Notes: generated by a model from the sequence alone, not told the origin. A stretch of DNA of 64,000 nt from Cellulomonas taurus (GCF_012931845.1 NZ_CP051884.1:2294001-2358000), one strand, 5' to 3'. Positions 25,549-34,183 are shown, counted from the first letter of the stretch. A program made the numbers and translations.

Positions 25549-26592
25549 ATGCGCATCGGATTCCACACCGGCTACTGGTCGGCGGGTCCACCGCCCGGCG
25601 TCGCGGAGGCGGTCCAGCAGTGCGACCGGCTCGGCATCGACTCGGTGTGGACCGCCGAGGCCTACGGCTCCGACGCCTTCACCCCGCTCGCCTGGTGGGG
25701 CGCGACCACCAGCACGGTCCGCCTCGGCACCGCCGTGGCCCAGATCGCCGCCCGTACCCCCACCGCCACCGCGATGGCGGCGCTCACGCTGGACCACCTC
25801 TCCGGCGGGCGCTTCACCCTGGGCCTCGGGGTCTCCGGCCCGCAGGTGGTCGAGGGCTGGTACGGCGCCCCGTACCCCCGACCGCTGGCCCGGACCCGGG
25901 AGTTCGTGGCGATCGTGCGGGACGTGCTGCGCCGGGAGGCACCGGTGCGCGCGGACGGGGCGTTCTACCGGCTCCCACTGCCGGAGGGCGAGGGGATGGG
26001 GCTGGGCAAGGCACTGCGGTCGACGGTGCATCCGCTGCGGGCGGACCTGCCGATCCACCTCGCGGCCGAGGGCCCGAAGAACATCGCGCTGACCGCGGAG
26101 ATCGCCGACGGCTGGCTGCCGCTGTTCTACACCCCGCGACTGGACGAGGAGTTCCGCGAGCTGCTCGCGGAGGGATTCACCCGGCGGGCGGCCGGGGCCT
26201 GCGACCCGGCGCGGTTCGAGGTGTCCGCGACGGTGCCGGTGTCCGTCGGCACGGACGTGGAGTCGGCCGCCGACCGGATCCGCCCGTTCGTGGCGCTCTA
26301 TGCCGGGGGCATGGGGGCGAAGGGGGCGAACTACCACGCGAACGCGCTCGCCCGGCTGGGCTACGCGGATGCCTGCGCCGAGATCCAGGCGCACTGGGCG
26401 GCCGGGGACCGCTCACGCGCGGCCGCGGCGGTGCCGACCGAGCTGGTGCTGGACGTGGCGCTGGTCGGCACGGCGACCGACATCGCCCGGCTAGCGGCAG
26501 CGTGGCAGCGCACCGCCGTCACCACGATGGTGTTGCAGTGCGCGCCGGCTGACCTTCCCGCGGTGGCGGAGGCGCTGGGCGCCCACGGCTGA
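25549..26592 (+). CDS. LLM-class F420-dependent oxidoreductase
   Basis: A 347-residue TIM-barrel oxidoreductase of the luciferase-like monooxygenase family, of the F420-binding type found in actinobacteria. Family features are the N-terminal MRIGFHTGYW, GIDSVWTAEAYGSDAF, VRLGTAVAQIAARTPTATAM, LDHLSGGRFTLGLGVSGPQ and IHLAAEGPKNIALTAEIADGWLP. ATG 25549 has GGGAG 7 nt upstream; an open frame to 25471 lacks a better start. Substrate unknown. It is separate from the sulfur operon downstream (165 bp to the leader), though a role in sulfur compound oxidation cannot be excluded. Confidence 0.85.
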   Translation: MRIGFHTGYWSAGPPPGVAEAVQQCDRLGIDSVWTAEAYGSDAFTPLAWWGATTSTVRLGTAVAQIAARTPTATAMAALTLDHLSGGRFTLGLGVSGPQVVEGWYGAPYPRPLARTREFVAIVRDVLRREAPVRADGAFYRLPLPEGEGMGLGKALRSTVHPLRADLPIHLAAEGPKNIALTAEIADGWLPLFYTPRLDEEFRELLAEGFTRRAAGACDPARFEVSATVPVSVGTDVESAADRIRPFVALYAGGMGAKGANYHANALARLGYADACAEIQAHWAAGDRSRAAAAVPTELVLDVALVGTATDIARLAAAWQRTAVTTMVLQCAPADLPAVAEALGAHG

Positions 26593-26756
26593 ACTCGTGG
26601 GCCGCTGACCGCTGACCGGCACCCGGCAGGCGATCGTCCCAGCCAGTAAGACGACCCGTCTCAAGCCTTGCCCACCCCTTCCGCGCGCCGCTAGGTTTCC
26701 CACATCCCGAGGCGTGAGCGTCACGTCTCAGTGGTCAAGACGCGAAGGAGGCAGCC

Positions 26757-26807
26757 GTGCGAATGTGCGCCGTGCTCCCCTGTCGCTGTCCGCGCTGTCA
26801 CGCCTGA
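26757..26807 (+). CDS. Cysteine-rich leader peptide of the sulfur operon
   Basis: A 16-codon frame, MRMCAVLPCRCPRCHA, has four cysteines, three of them in the last eight residues. A very strong ribosome-binding site AAGGAGG (26745-26751) lies 5 nt before the GTG. It precedes the transporter-acs-metY operon by 98 bp. Downstream, CCTCC (26815-26819) can pair with the leader's own ribosome-binding site, and a CGACGG/CCGTCG stem (26864-26882) follows. This is the second polycysteine leader in 5 kb, supporting cysteine-responsive control of both units. Confidence 0.78.
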   Translation: MRMCAVLPCRCPRCHA

Positions 26808-26863
26808 GGTAGTTCCTCCGCGGCCCCGCGCCGCCCGCGTCGACCCGCCCACCACCGCCTCGC

Positions 26864-26882
26864 CGACGGTCCTCCGCCGTCG
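26864..26882 (+). promoter_or_regulatory. Small stem in the leader of the sulfur operon
   Basis: CGACGG-tcctccg-CCGTCG, a 6-bp stem, lies 24 bp before the ATPase start. The loop carries cctcc, complementary to ribosome-binding sites. It may be part of the attenuation structure downstream of the leader peptide. The rest of 26593-26905 holds a short inverted repeat agacg/cgtct (26649-26661) and no other gene. Confidence 0.35.
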
Positions 26883-26905
26883 TCCCAGCCCCGGGATGCC
26901 CCCTG

Positions 26906-27712
26906 ATGAGCCACACCCCCTCTGCCCTGCCGGTCGGTCTGCGCGACGTGCGCCGCAGCTTCCCCGGGCCGGACGGCGCGCGCACCGTCCTGGACCGGGT
27001 CGACCTGGACATCGCGGCCGGTGAGATCGTCGCGGTGATCGGCGCCTCCGGCTGCGGCAAGTCCACCCTGCTGCGTCAGGTCGCCGGGCTGGACACCCCG
27101 GACGGCGGCACGATCACCCTGGCCGACACCCCGGTCGGGGGCCTGGACCCGCGCACGGCCGTCGCCTTCCAGGAGCCACGCCTACTGCCGTGGCGCACCA
27201 TCGCGCGCAATGTCGCCCTGGGGCTGCCCCGCGGCACCGGCCGCTCGGCGGGCGCGGAGCAGGTGGCCCGGCTGCTGGAGCTGGTCGGGCTGGAGTCCTC
27301 GGCGCGGCTGCGCCCCCGGCAGGTGTCCGGCGGCATGGCGCAGCGGGCGTCCCTGGCGCGGGCGCTCGCCCGCCGTCCGGGTGTCCTGCTGCTGGACGAG
27401 CCGTTCGGCGCACTGGACGCGCTGACCCGACTGCGGATGCAGGACCTGCTGCTGGCGGTGCACGCGGCGAACCCGGTGACCGTCCTGCTGGTCACCCACG
27501 ACGTGGACGAGGCGCTCTACCTGGCCGACCGGGTGGTGCTGCTCGGCGCCCCCACCGATGAGACCGGGTCGGTGCGCCGGGTGCTGACGGTGCCGGGTGA
27601 CCGGCCACGGGACCGCGCCGACCGACACCTGGCCGAACTGCGCGCCGAGCTGCTGGACGGCCTCGGCGTGCCCACCCACCACCACGATCCCGACCTGCAC
27701 CACTCGATCTGA
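26906..27712 (+). CDS. Sulfonate/nitrate/taurine-type ABC transporter ATPase
   Basis: Cytoplasmic ATPase of an SsuB/TauB-type importer, 268 residues. It has Walker A IGASGCGKST, the Q-loop segment VAFQEPRLLPWRTI that marks the nitrate/sulfonate/taurine family, signature VSGGMAQR, Walker B LLLDEPFGALD and the switch VTHDVDEALYLADRV. The His-rich C-terminus (THHHDPDLHHSI) is unusual. It is the first gene behind the cysteine-rich leader, followed by the binding protein (32-bp gap) and permease. Confidence 0.92.
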   Translation: MSHTPSALPVGLRDVRRSFPGPDGARTVLDRVDLDIAAGEIVAVIGASGCGKSTLLRQVAGLDTPDGGTITLADTPVGGLDPRTAVAFQEPRLLPWRTIARNVALGLPRGTGRSAGAEQVARLLELVGLESSARLRPRQVSGGMAQRASLARALARRPGVLLLDEPFGALDALTRLRMQDLLLAVHAANPVTVLLVTHDVDEALYLADRVVLLGAPTDETGSVRRVLTVPGDRPRDRADRHLAELRAELLDGLGVPTHHHDPDLHHSI

Positions 27713-27744
27713 CCCTCCCCCTCCCCCCGATCCGGAGACCGACG

Positions 27745-28797
27745 ATGACCGCACGCACCTTCCGACTGGCCCTGGCCGCCACCTCCCTCGCCGCCACCCT
27801 GGCCGTCGCCGGCTGCGTTTCCGGTGAGGGCAGCGCCGCCGAACCCGCCGCCGACCCCGCGGCCTCCGGCTCCGGCTCCGACTGGAGCGCCGACACGCTG
27901 ACGCTCGATTTCGCCACGTACAACCCGCTCAGCCTGGTGATCAAGGACCAGGGCTGGATCGAGGACACCCTGGGCGACGACGTGGACGTGGAGTGGGTGC
28001 AGTCCGCCGGGTCCAACAAGGCCAACGAGGCGCTGCGGGGCGGGGCGATCGACGTCGGCTCCACCGCCGGGTCGGCGGCACTGCTGGCCCGCGCCAACGG
28101 ATCGCCCATCCGCACCATCGACATCTACTCCCAGCCGGAGTGGTCGGCCCTGGTGGTCCCGGCCGGGTCGGACATCACCAGCGTGCAGGACCTGGCGGGC
28201 AAGTCCGTCGCCGCGACCAAGGGCACCGACCCGTACTTCTTCCTGCTGCAGGCCCTGGACGAGGCCGGGGTGGACCCCGCCGACGTCGAGGTGCAGAACC
28301 TCCAGCACGCGGACGGCAAGGCGGCGCTGGAGAACGGGTCGGTGGACGCCTGGTCCGGCCTCGACCCGCTGATGGCCGCCTCCCAGGCGCAGGCCGGGTC
28401 GACGCTGCTGTACCGGAACGTGGACTTCAACACCTACGGCTTCCTGAACGCGACCCAGGACTTCCTGGACACCAGCCCGGACCTGGCGCAGGTCGTGGTG
28501 GACGCCTACGAGAAGGCGCGTGCCTGGGCGCAGGAGAACCCGGAGCAGGTGGTGTCGATCCTGGCCGAGGTCGCGGGCATCGACCCCGCGGTGGCCGAGA
28601 CCGTGATCACCGAGCGCACCGGGCTGGACATCGACCCGGTCCCGGGTGCGGCGCAGCGCGAAGTGCTCTCCGTGGTCGGACCGATCCTGGTCGAGTCCGG
28701 TGACGTCGCCAGCCAGGGGGATGTCGACGCCGCGCTGGACGAGCTGTTCGAGCCGACCTACGCCGAGGCCGCCGACCCGAGCACCATCGCGGGCTGA
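27745..28797 (+). CDS. Aliphatic sulfonate-type ABC transporter binding lipoprotein
   Basis: A 350-residue SsuA/NMT1-like periplasmic-type binding protein. The lipobox LAVAGC puts the lipidated cysteine at residue 24. The motifs LDFATYNPLSLVIKDQGWIE, ALRGGAIDVGSTAGSAALLARANG and SVQDLAGKSVAATKGTDP-like text belong to the sulfonate family. It delivers the substrate to the adjacent permease. Genomic setting with metY and cysteine leaders argues for an organosulfur ligand, but the exact compound cannot be told. Confidence 0.88.
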   Translation: MTARTFRLALAATSLAATLAVAGCVSGEGSAAEPAADPAASGSGSDWSADTLTLDFATYNPLSLVIKDQGWIEDTLGDDVDVEWVQSAGSNKANEALRGGAIDVGSTAGSAALLARANGSPIRTIDIYSQPEWSALVVPAGSDITSVQDLAGKSVAATKGTDPYFFLLQALDEAGVDPADVEVQNLQHADGKAALENGSVDAWSGLDPLMAASQAQAGSTLLYRNVDFNTYGFLNATQDFLDTSPDLAQVVVDAYEKARAWAQENPEQVVSILAEVAGIDPAVAETVITERTGLDIDPVPGAAQREVLSVVGPILVESGDVASQGDVDAALDELFEPTYAEAADPSTIAG

Positions 28798-28799
28798 CC

Positions 28800-29657
28800 A
28801 TGAGCACCGTCACGCAGGCAGCCGACCGGCCCCACTCGATCACGGCCACGGTGCGCAACCCGTTCCGCGCCGCGGTGCCCGGGCGCTGGCGACGCGGACC
28901 GCTGGAACGACGCGGTGTGCGGATCGCCCTGGGTGCCGTCGTCCCGCTGCTGCTGCTCCTGGTGTGGCAGCTGGTCACCAGCGCCGGGTGGGTCCGGTCG
29001 TACCAGCTGCCCGCGCCCGCCTCGGTCTGGACGGCCGCCGTCGACCTGGCGCAACGTGGGCTGCTGGGCCAGTACGTGGCGATCTCCACCCAGCGGGTGC
29101 TGATCGGCTTCGCGATCGGCGCGGCGCTCGGTCTCGTGATCGGCTCGGTGGTCGGCCTGTCCCGGGTGGCGGCGGCACTGCTGGAACCGGTCCTCGGGGC
29201 GATCAGGGCGGTGCCGTCACTCGCCTGGGTGCCGCTGCTGCTGCTCTGGATGGGGATCGGCGAGGAGCCGAAGATCGTGCTGATCGCCATCGGCGCGTTC
29301 TTCCCGGTGTACACCACCGTGGTCGCCGGGCTCCGGCACGTGGACCCGCTGCTGGTCGAGGCCGGTCGGGCCTACGGGCTGCGCGGCGCTCGCCTGCTGG
29401 CCGGGGTGCAGTTGCCCGCGACGGTGCCCGGCGTGGTGGCCGGACTGCGGCTGGCACTGGCCCAGTCCTGGCTGTTCCTGGTGGCGGCCGAGTTGCTCGC
29501 GTCGTCGATGGGGCTGGGCTTCCTGCTGATGGACTCCGGCAACAACGGCCGGGTGGACCGGATCCTGCTGGCGATCGTGCTGCTGGCGGGGCTCGGCAAG
29601 GTGACCGACGGGCTGATCGGCCTCGGCGAACGACTGCTGGGGAGGCGCTGGGCATGA
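28800..29657 (+). CDS. Sulfonate-type ABC transporter permease
   Basis: A 285-residue SsuC/TauC-like inner membrane permease with about six helices. The N-terminal 40 residues are hydrophilic. The conserved EAA loop is VEAGRAYGLRGARLLAGVQLP, and the family segment AVPSLAWVPLLLLWMGIGEEPKI is clear. The start lies 2 bp after the stop of the binding-protein gene, and its stop overlaps the start of the synthetase gene. Confidence 0.9.
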   Translation: MSTVTQAADRPHSITATVRNPFRAAVPGRWRRGPLERRGVRIALGAVVPLLLLLVWQLVTSAGWVRSYQLPAPASVWTAAVDLAQRGLLGQYVAISTQRVLIGFAIGAALGLVIGSVVGLSRVAAALLEPVLGAIRAVPSLAWVPLLLLWMGIGEEPKIVLIAIGAFFPVYTTVVAGLRHVDPLLVEAGRAYGLRGARLLAGVQLPATVPGVVAGLRLALAQSWLFLVAAELLASSMGLGFLLMDSGNNGRVDRILLAIVLLAGLGKVTDGLIGLGERLLGRRWA

Positions 29658-31684
29658 CCACCTTCGACACCCTGAACGACGAACGGCGACGCTTCCCCGC
29701 CCCGGCCGGTGACTGGCAGATCGGTCCGGCCGAGCACGCGGCACTGCTCGCGGCGGGCGAGGCCGACCCGGTGGCGTTCTGGGAGGAGGCGGCGCGACGC
29801 CTGACCTGGGACAGCCCCTGGCACACCGCCCACACCTGGCAACCGCCGGTGTGGCAGGACGGGGAACTGACAGTGCCCCGGGCCGAGTGGTTCGTCGGCG
29901 GGCGGCTGAACGCGGCGGTGAACTGCGTGGACCGGCACGTCGACGCCGGTCGCGGGGACAAGATCGCGATCCACGCCGAGGGCGAGAACGGCGACCGCCG
30001 CTCGTACACCTACCGCGAGCTGCGGGACGAGGTCTGCCGAGCGGCGAACGCGCTCACCGCGCTGGGCATCGGCCCGGGCGACCGGGTGGTGGTCTACCTG
30101 CCGGTGATCGCCGAGACGATCATCGTCACGCTGGCCATCGCCCGGATCGGCGCCGTGCACTCCCTGGTCTTCGGTGGCTTCAGCGCCGACGCGGTGCGGT
30201 TCCGGGTGCAGGACACCGGGGCGAAGCTGCTGGTCACCAGCGACGGCCAGTTCCGTCGCGGGACGGCGGTGGAGGTGAAGTCGGCGGCCGACGCGGCGGT
30301 GGACGGACTCGACCACGTCGAGCACGTGCTCGTGGTGCGCCGGACCGGGCAGGACGTCACCTGGACCCCGGGCCGCGACGTGTGGTGGCACGAACTCGTC
30401 GACACCGCCGACCCCGTGCACCACGCCGACTCCTTCGACGCCGAGCACCCGCTGTTCGTCATCTACACCTCCGGCACCACCGGGAAGCCGAAGGGGCTGG
30501 TGCACACCACCGGCGGGTACCTGACCCAGGCGTCCTGGACGCACTGGGCGGTGTTCGACGCCCGGGAAGACGACGTGCACTGGTGCACCGCCGACCTGGC
30601 CTGGGTCACCGCCCACACCTACGAGATCTACGGACCGCTCAGCAACGGCCTGACCCAGGTGATCTACGAGGGCACCCCGGACACCCCGCACCGCGAGCGC
30701 CACCTGGAGGTGATCGAGCGCTACGGCGTCACCACCTACTACACGGCGCCGACCTTGATCCGCACCTTCATGACCTGGTTCCCCGAGGGCCTGCCCGCCG
30801 GCCACGACCTGTCGTCGATCCGGTTGCTCGGCACCGTCGGCGAGGCGATCAACCCCGAGGCGTGGATGTGGTTCCGCGACCAGTTCGGCGCCGGATCGGC
30901 CCCGGTGGTGGACACCTGGTGGCAGTCCGAGACCGGGGCGGCCGTGATCGCCCCGCTGCCCGGCTCCTCCACCCTGAAACCCGGTTCCGCCACCCGCCCG
31001 TTGCCCGGCCTCTCGGCGAAGGTCGTCGACGCCGAAGGCCGGGAGGTGCCGCGCGGCGCCGGTGGCTATCTGGTGATCGACCGCCCGTTCCCCGGCATGG
31101 CCCGCACCGTGTGGGGCGATCCGGAGCGCTACCGGGACGCCTACTGGCGCACCTTCGCGGCGCAGGGCTACTTCCTGGCCGGGGACGGTGCCTCCTGGGA
31201 CGCCGACGGCGACATCTGGCTACTGGGCCGGGTGGACGACGTGGTGAACGTCTCCGGGCACCGGCTGTCCACCATCGAGATCGAGTCCGCGCTGGTCGCC
31301 CACCCGGCGGTCGGCGAGGCCGGGGTCGCGGGGGTGGACGACCCGGTGACGGGTCAGTCGGTGGCCGCCTTCGTGGTGCCCGCCGTGGCCCCCGCCGACC
31401 CCGGCGACCTGGCCGCGTGGCAGCGGGCGACCGCCGAGCTGCGGGACGGCCTGCGCCAGCACGTCGCCGCGCAGATCGGGCCGGTCGCCAAGCCCCGGCA
31501 CCTGTTCCTGGTGCCCGAGGTGCCCAAAACCCGTTCCGGCAAGATCCTGCGCCGCCTGCTCGCCGACCTGCACGACGGTCGGGCGCTCGGTGACAGCACC
31601 TCCTTGCAGAACCCCTGGGCGGTGCGGCAGGTCGCCGACCTGCTCGCCGTCCACCGCACCACCGTGGGAGAGACCACCGCATGA
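29654..31684 (+). CDS. Acetyl-CoA synthetase-like AMP-forming ligase
   Basis: A 676-residue AMP-forming acyl-CoA ligase closest to acetyl-CoA synthetase. It has the P-loop motif YTSGTTGKPKG (from 271), the Acs segment VDTWWQSETGA, the hinge GRVDDVVNVSGHRLST and the C-terminal PKTRSGKILRR with the regulatory and catalytic lysine at 630. The ATG overlaps the permease stop, and its stop overlaps the metY start, so it is firmly inside the sulfur operon. CysK and MetY both release acetate. Recycling that acetate to acetyl-CoA for CysE or homoserine acetylation is an attractive inferred role; activation of an imported sulfur-containing acid is the alternative. Confidence 0.88.
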   Translation: MTTFDTLNDERRRFPAPAGDWQIGPAEHAALLAAGEADPVAFWEEAARRLTWDSPWHTAHTWQPPVWQDGELTVPRAEWFVGGRLNAAVNCVDRHVDAGRGDKIAIHAEGENGDRRSYTYRELRDEVCRAANALTALGIGPGDRVVVYLPVIAETIIVTLAIARIGAVHSLVFGGFSADAVRFRVQDTGAKLLVTSDGQFRRGTAVEVKSAADAAVDGLDHVEHVLVVRRTGQDVTWTPGRDVWWHELVDTADPVHHADSFDAEHPLFVIYTSGTTGKPKGLVHTTGGYLTQASWTHWAVFDAREDDVHWCTADLAWVTAHTYEIYGPLSNGLTQVIYEGTPDTPHRERHLEVIERYGVTTYYTAPTLIRTFMTWFPEGLPAGHDLSSIRLLGTVGEAINPEAWMWFRDQFGAGSAPVVDTWWQSETGAAVIAPLPGSSTLKPGSATRPLPGLSAKVVDAEGREVPRGAGGYLVIDRPFPGMARTVWGDPERYRDAYWRTFAAQGYFLAGDGASWDADGDIWLLGRVDDVVNVSGHRLSTIEIESALVAHPAVGEAGVAGVDDPVTGQSVAAFVVPAVAPADPGDLAAWQRATAELRDGLRQHVAAQIGPVAKPRHLFLVPEVPKTRSGKILRRLLADLHDGRALGDSTSLQNPWAVRQVADLLAVHRTTVGETTA

Positions 31685-32994
31685 GCGACCACCAGTTCGG
31701 TTTCCGCACCCGCGCCTTGCACGCCGGCGGGGTGCCCGACGCCGCCACCGGGGCGCGCGCGGTGCCGATCTACCAGACCACGTCCTTCGTCTTCCAGGAC
31801 ACCACCGATGCGGCGAACCTGTTCGCGCTGCAGAAGTACGGGAACATCTACTCCCGGCTGGGCAACCCCACGGTGGCCGCGCTGGAGGAACGGATCGCCT
31901 CCCTGGAGGGCGGGATCGGTGCGGTGGCGACCGCCTCCGGGATGGCCGCCGAGTTCATCACCTTCGCCGCGCTGGTCGGCGCCGGCGACCATGTGGTGGC
32001 CAGCTCCCAGCTGTACGGCGGCACCGTCACCCAACTGGACGTGACCCTGCGCCGATTCGGGGTCGATACCACCTTCGTGCCCGGAACCGACCCGGCGGAC
32101 TACGCCGCGGCGATCCGTCCGGACACCAAGGTGCTCTACACCGAGGTGGTCGCCAACCCCTCCGGGGAGATCGCCGACCTGGCCGGTCTGGCCGAGGTGG
32201 CGCACGCGGCGGGCATCCCGCTGGTGGTCGACTCGACCCTGACCACCCCGTACCTGATCCGGCCGATCGAGCACGGCGCGGACATCGTGATCCACTCGGC
32301 GACCAAGTTCCTCGGCGGGCACGGCACCACGCTCGGCGGCGTGGTCGTCGAGTCCGGCCGCTTCGACTGGGGCAACGGCAACTTCCCGCAGATGACCGAG
32401 CCGGTGCCCAGCTACAACGGCGTGAAGTGGTGGGAGAACTTCGGCGAGTACGGCTTCCTGACCAAGCTGCGCTCCGAGCAGTTGCGGGACATCGGACCGT
32501 CGTTGTCGGCGCAGTCGGCCTTCCAGCTGTTGCAGGGGGTGGAGACCCTGCCGCAACGGCTGGACGCGCACCTGGCGAACGCCCGGACCGTCGCCGAGTG
32601 GCTGGCCGCCGATCCTCGGGTGTCGGCGGTGCACTGGGCGGGCCTTCCCACCCACCAGCACTTCAACCGCGCTCAGCGGTACCTGCCGCAGGGGCCCGGG
32701 TCGGTGTTCGCCTTCCGCCTGGCACCCGGCGGCGGACGGGACGGTCGGGAGGTCGGTCGCCGGTTCATCGAGCACCTGCAGCTGGCCAGCCACCTGGCGA
32801 ACGTCGGCGACTCGCGCACTCTGGTGATCCACCCCGCGTCCACCACCCACCAGCAGCTCTCGGCGGAGCAGCTCGCCGCCGCCGGGGTGCCCGACGACCT
32901 GGTGCGGATCAGCGTCGGACTGGAGGATCCCGAGGACATCCTGTGGGATCTGGATCAGGCACTCACCGCGGCGACCACGGAGGTTCGGCGATGA
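31681..32994 (+). CDS. metY: O-acetylhomoserine sulfhydrylase
   Basis: PLP-dependent enzyme of the Cys/Met metabolism family that makes homocysteine from O-acetylhomoserine and sulfide, with acetate as by-product. The 437-residue protein starts FGFRTRALHAGGVPDAATGARAVPIYQTTSF. It has NPTVAALEERIASLEGG and the PLP lysine at 209 (SATKFLGGHGT), and ends in the LIHPASTTHQQLS region. The length, the extra loop around NGNFPQMTEPVPSY and the GHGTTLGG segment favour MetY over cystathionine enzymes. ATG overlaps the upstream stop (ATGA). Confidence 0.92.
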   Translation: MSDHQFGFRTRALHAGGVPDAATGARAVPIYQTTSFVFQDTTDAANLFALQKYGNIYSRLGNPTVAALEERIASLEGGIGAVATASGMAAEFITFAALVGAGDHVVASSQLYGGTVTQLDVTLRRFGVDTTFVPGTDPADYAAAIRPDTKVLYTEVVANPSGEIADLAGLAEVAHAAGIPLVVDSTLTTPYLIRPIEHGADIVIHSATKFLGGHGTTLGGVVVESGRFDWGNGNFPQMTEPVPSYNGVKWWENFGEYGFLTKLRSEQLRDIGPSLSAQSAFQLLQGVETLPQRLDAHLANARTVAEWLAADPRVSAVHWAGLPTHQHFNRAQRYLPQGPGSVFAFRLAPGGGRDGREVGRRFIEHLQLASHLANVGDSRTLVIHPASTTHQQLSAEQLAAAGVPDDLVRISVGLEDPEDILWDLDQALTAATTEVRR

Positions 32995-33476
32995 CCACCC
33001 GCACCTGGCAGGGCCCCTCGGCGCAGGAGCGGCTCGCCCTGCTGCGCCGCACCCGGTCGATCGCCATCGTCGGCGCGTCGAACAACCCGGCGCGGGCCAG
33101 CTACTTCGTCACCACCTACCTGCTGTCCAGCTCGCCGTACCGGCTGTTCCTGGTCAACCCGCGCGAGACCGAGATCCTCGGCCAGCCGGTGTATCCCTCG
33201 CTGGCGGACCTGCCGGAGACTCCGGACCTGGTGGACGTGTTCCAGCGGCACGACGACCTGCCCGGGGTGCTGGACGAGACCCTGGCGGTGGGTGCGCCCG
33301 CCCTGTGGTTGCAGCTCGGGTCCTGGCACGAGGAGGTCGCCCGGCGCGGCCAGGCGGCGGGGCTGACCGTCGTGATGGACCGGTGCGTGAAGATCGAGCA
33401 CGCCAGGTTCCACGGCGGGCTGCATCTGGCGGGCTTCGACACCGGGGTGATCAGCGCGCGGCGAGCGCTGAGCTGA
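32991..33476 (+). CDS. CoA-binding (YccU-like) Rossmann protein
   Basis: A 161-residue protein with a CoA_binding_2 Rossmann fold: RSIAIVGASNNPARASYFVTTYLL at the start, then YRLFLVNPRETEILGQPVYPSLADLP and WLQLGSWHEEVARRGQAAGLTVVMDRCVKIEHARF. Family members bind CoA or acyl-CoA; their role is uncertain. Start overlaps the metY stop, so it is the last gene of the six-gene operon and shares its cysteine-linked control. The last 26 bp overlap the convergent TetR gene. Confidence 0.82.
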   Translation: MTTRTWQGPSAQERLALLRRTRSIAIVGASNNPARASYFVTTYLLSSSPYRLFLVNPRETEILGQPVYPSLADLPETPDLVDVFQRHDDLPGVLDETLAVGAPALWLQLGSWHEEVARRGQAAGLTVVMDRCVKIEHARFHGGLHLAGFDTGVISARRALS

Positions 33477-34104
33477 CCTCCGCGGGGGGCGCACTGGCCG
33501 GGCTGAGCGTCAGCGGGAGGACCACCGAGTCGATCATCCGCTCCAGGAACTCGGTGTTCATCGGCAGGTGCGCCACCAGCTTGCGGTAGTGGATCATCGC
33601 CGGGCCGACCGCCGCGATCATGTCCAGGTCGGCCTCCGGATGCACCTCACCGCGCTCCCGGGCGCGTTCGAGCAGGGTGCGCATCAGCCGCACCCGCCCG
33701 GCGACGAACTGCTCGTGGAACACCCCGGCCACCTCGGGCTCGGCCTTGACCGCGACGATCAGGCCGGACATCAGCTCGTCGTTCTTCATCCGGGTGGCGA
33801 GGGTGGCGACCGCCAACAGGTCCTCGCGCAGCGACCCGGTGTCCGGCACCTCGTCGGCGTTCAGCTGCTTGGCGCACAGCAGGCTGTCCACGGTCAGCCG
33901 AGGCTTGGAGGACCAGCGGCGGTACACGGTGGCCTTGCCGACCCCGGCGCGCTCGGCCACGGCGTCCATGGTCATCGCCTCGTAGCCGCGCTCGGTGAGC
34001 AGCTCGCGGGTGGCCTGCAGGATCGCCTCGTCCTTGCCCGGATCACGGCGGCGCCCCGGACGGCAGGTGGCGTCGGGGATCGCAGCGTCGGTCACGCCCG
34101 TCAT
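33451..34104 (-). CDS. TetR-family repressor, divergent from efflux gene
   Basis: A 217-residue TetR regulator. After a basic N-terminus (CRPGRRRDPGKDEAI) the helix-turn-helix is ATRELLTERGYEAMTMDAVAERAGVGKATVYRRWSSK, about residues 26-62 (split here by function, not sequence). The C-terminal ligand domain resembles the TetR_C_16-like group (MRTLLERARERGEVHPEADLDM). ATG 34104 fits the fold. It is transcribed away from a 14-helix drug exporter, the usual arrangement for a repressor and its target. Confidence 0.88.
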   Translation of the reverse strand: MTGVTDAAIPDATCRPGRRRDPGKDEAILQATRELLTERGYEAMTMDAVAERAGVGKATVYRRWSSKPRLTVDSLLCAKQLNADEVPDTGSLREDLLAVATLATRMKNDELMSGLIVAVKAEPEVAGVFHEQFVAGRVRLMRTLLERARERGEVHPEADLDMIAAVGPAMIHYRKLVAHLPMNTEFLERMIDSVVLPLTLSPASAPPAEVSSALAAR

Positions 34105-34133
34105 GCTGCCACCGGATGAACATCCTGCCAAAT

Positions 34134-34151
34134 CGAGACTGTGGAGTTTCG
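34134..34151. promoter_or_regulatory. Palindrome between tetR and efflux gene, likely operator
   Basis: CGAGACT-gtgg-AGTTTCG is a 7-4-7 inverted repeat with one mismatched pair, centred in the 79-bp divergent spacer. Another short repeat, GGATG-aa-CATCC, lies at 34114-34125. Binding here could control both genes. Confidence 0.4.
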
Positions 34152-34183
34152 GAACTGACGGGTTTCGGTTTATCGTCTCCGCC

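Noticed and set aside
26593..26756. SAM riboswitch before the sulfur operon
   Set aside because: I could not build the four-way junction or find the conserved core of a SAM riboswitch; only a short agacg/cgtct inverted repeat is visible. A covariance-model scan would settle it.
26731..27024. Open frame MVKTRRRQPCECAPCSPV... overlapping the leader in another frame
   Set aside because: It lacks a ribosome-binding site, whereas the 16-codon frame has an optimal one, and it overlaps the ATPase gene start out of frame.
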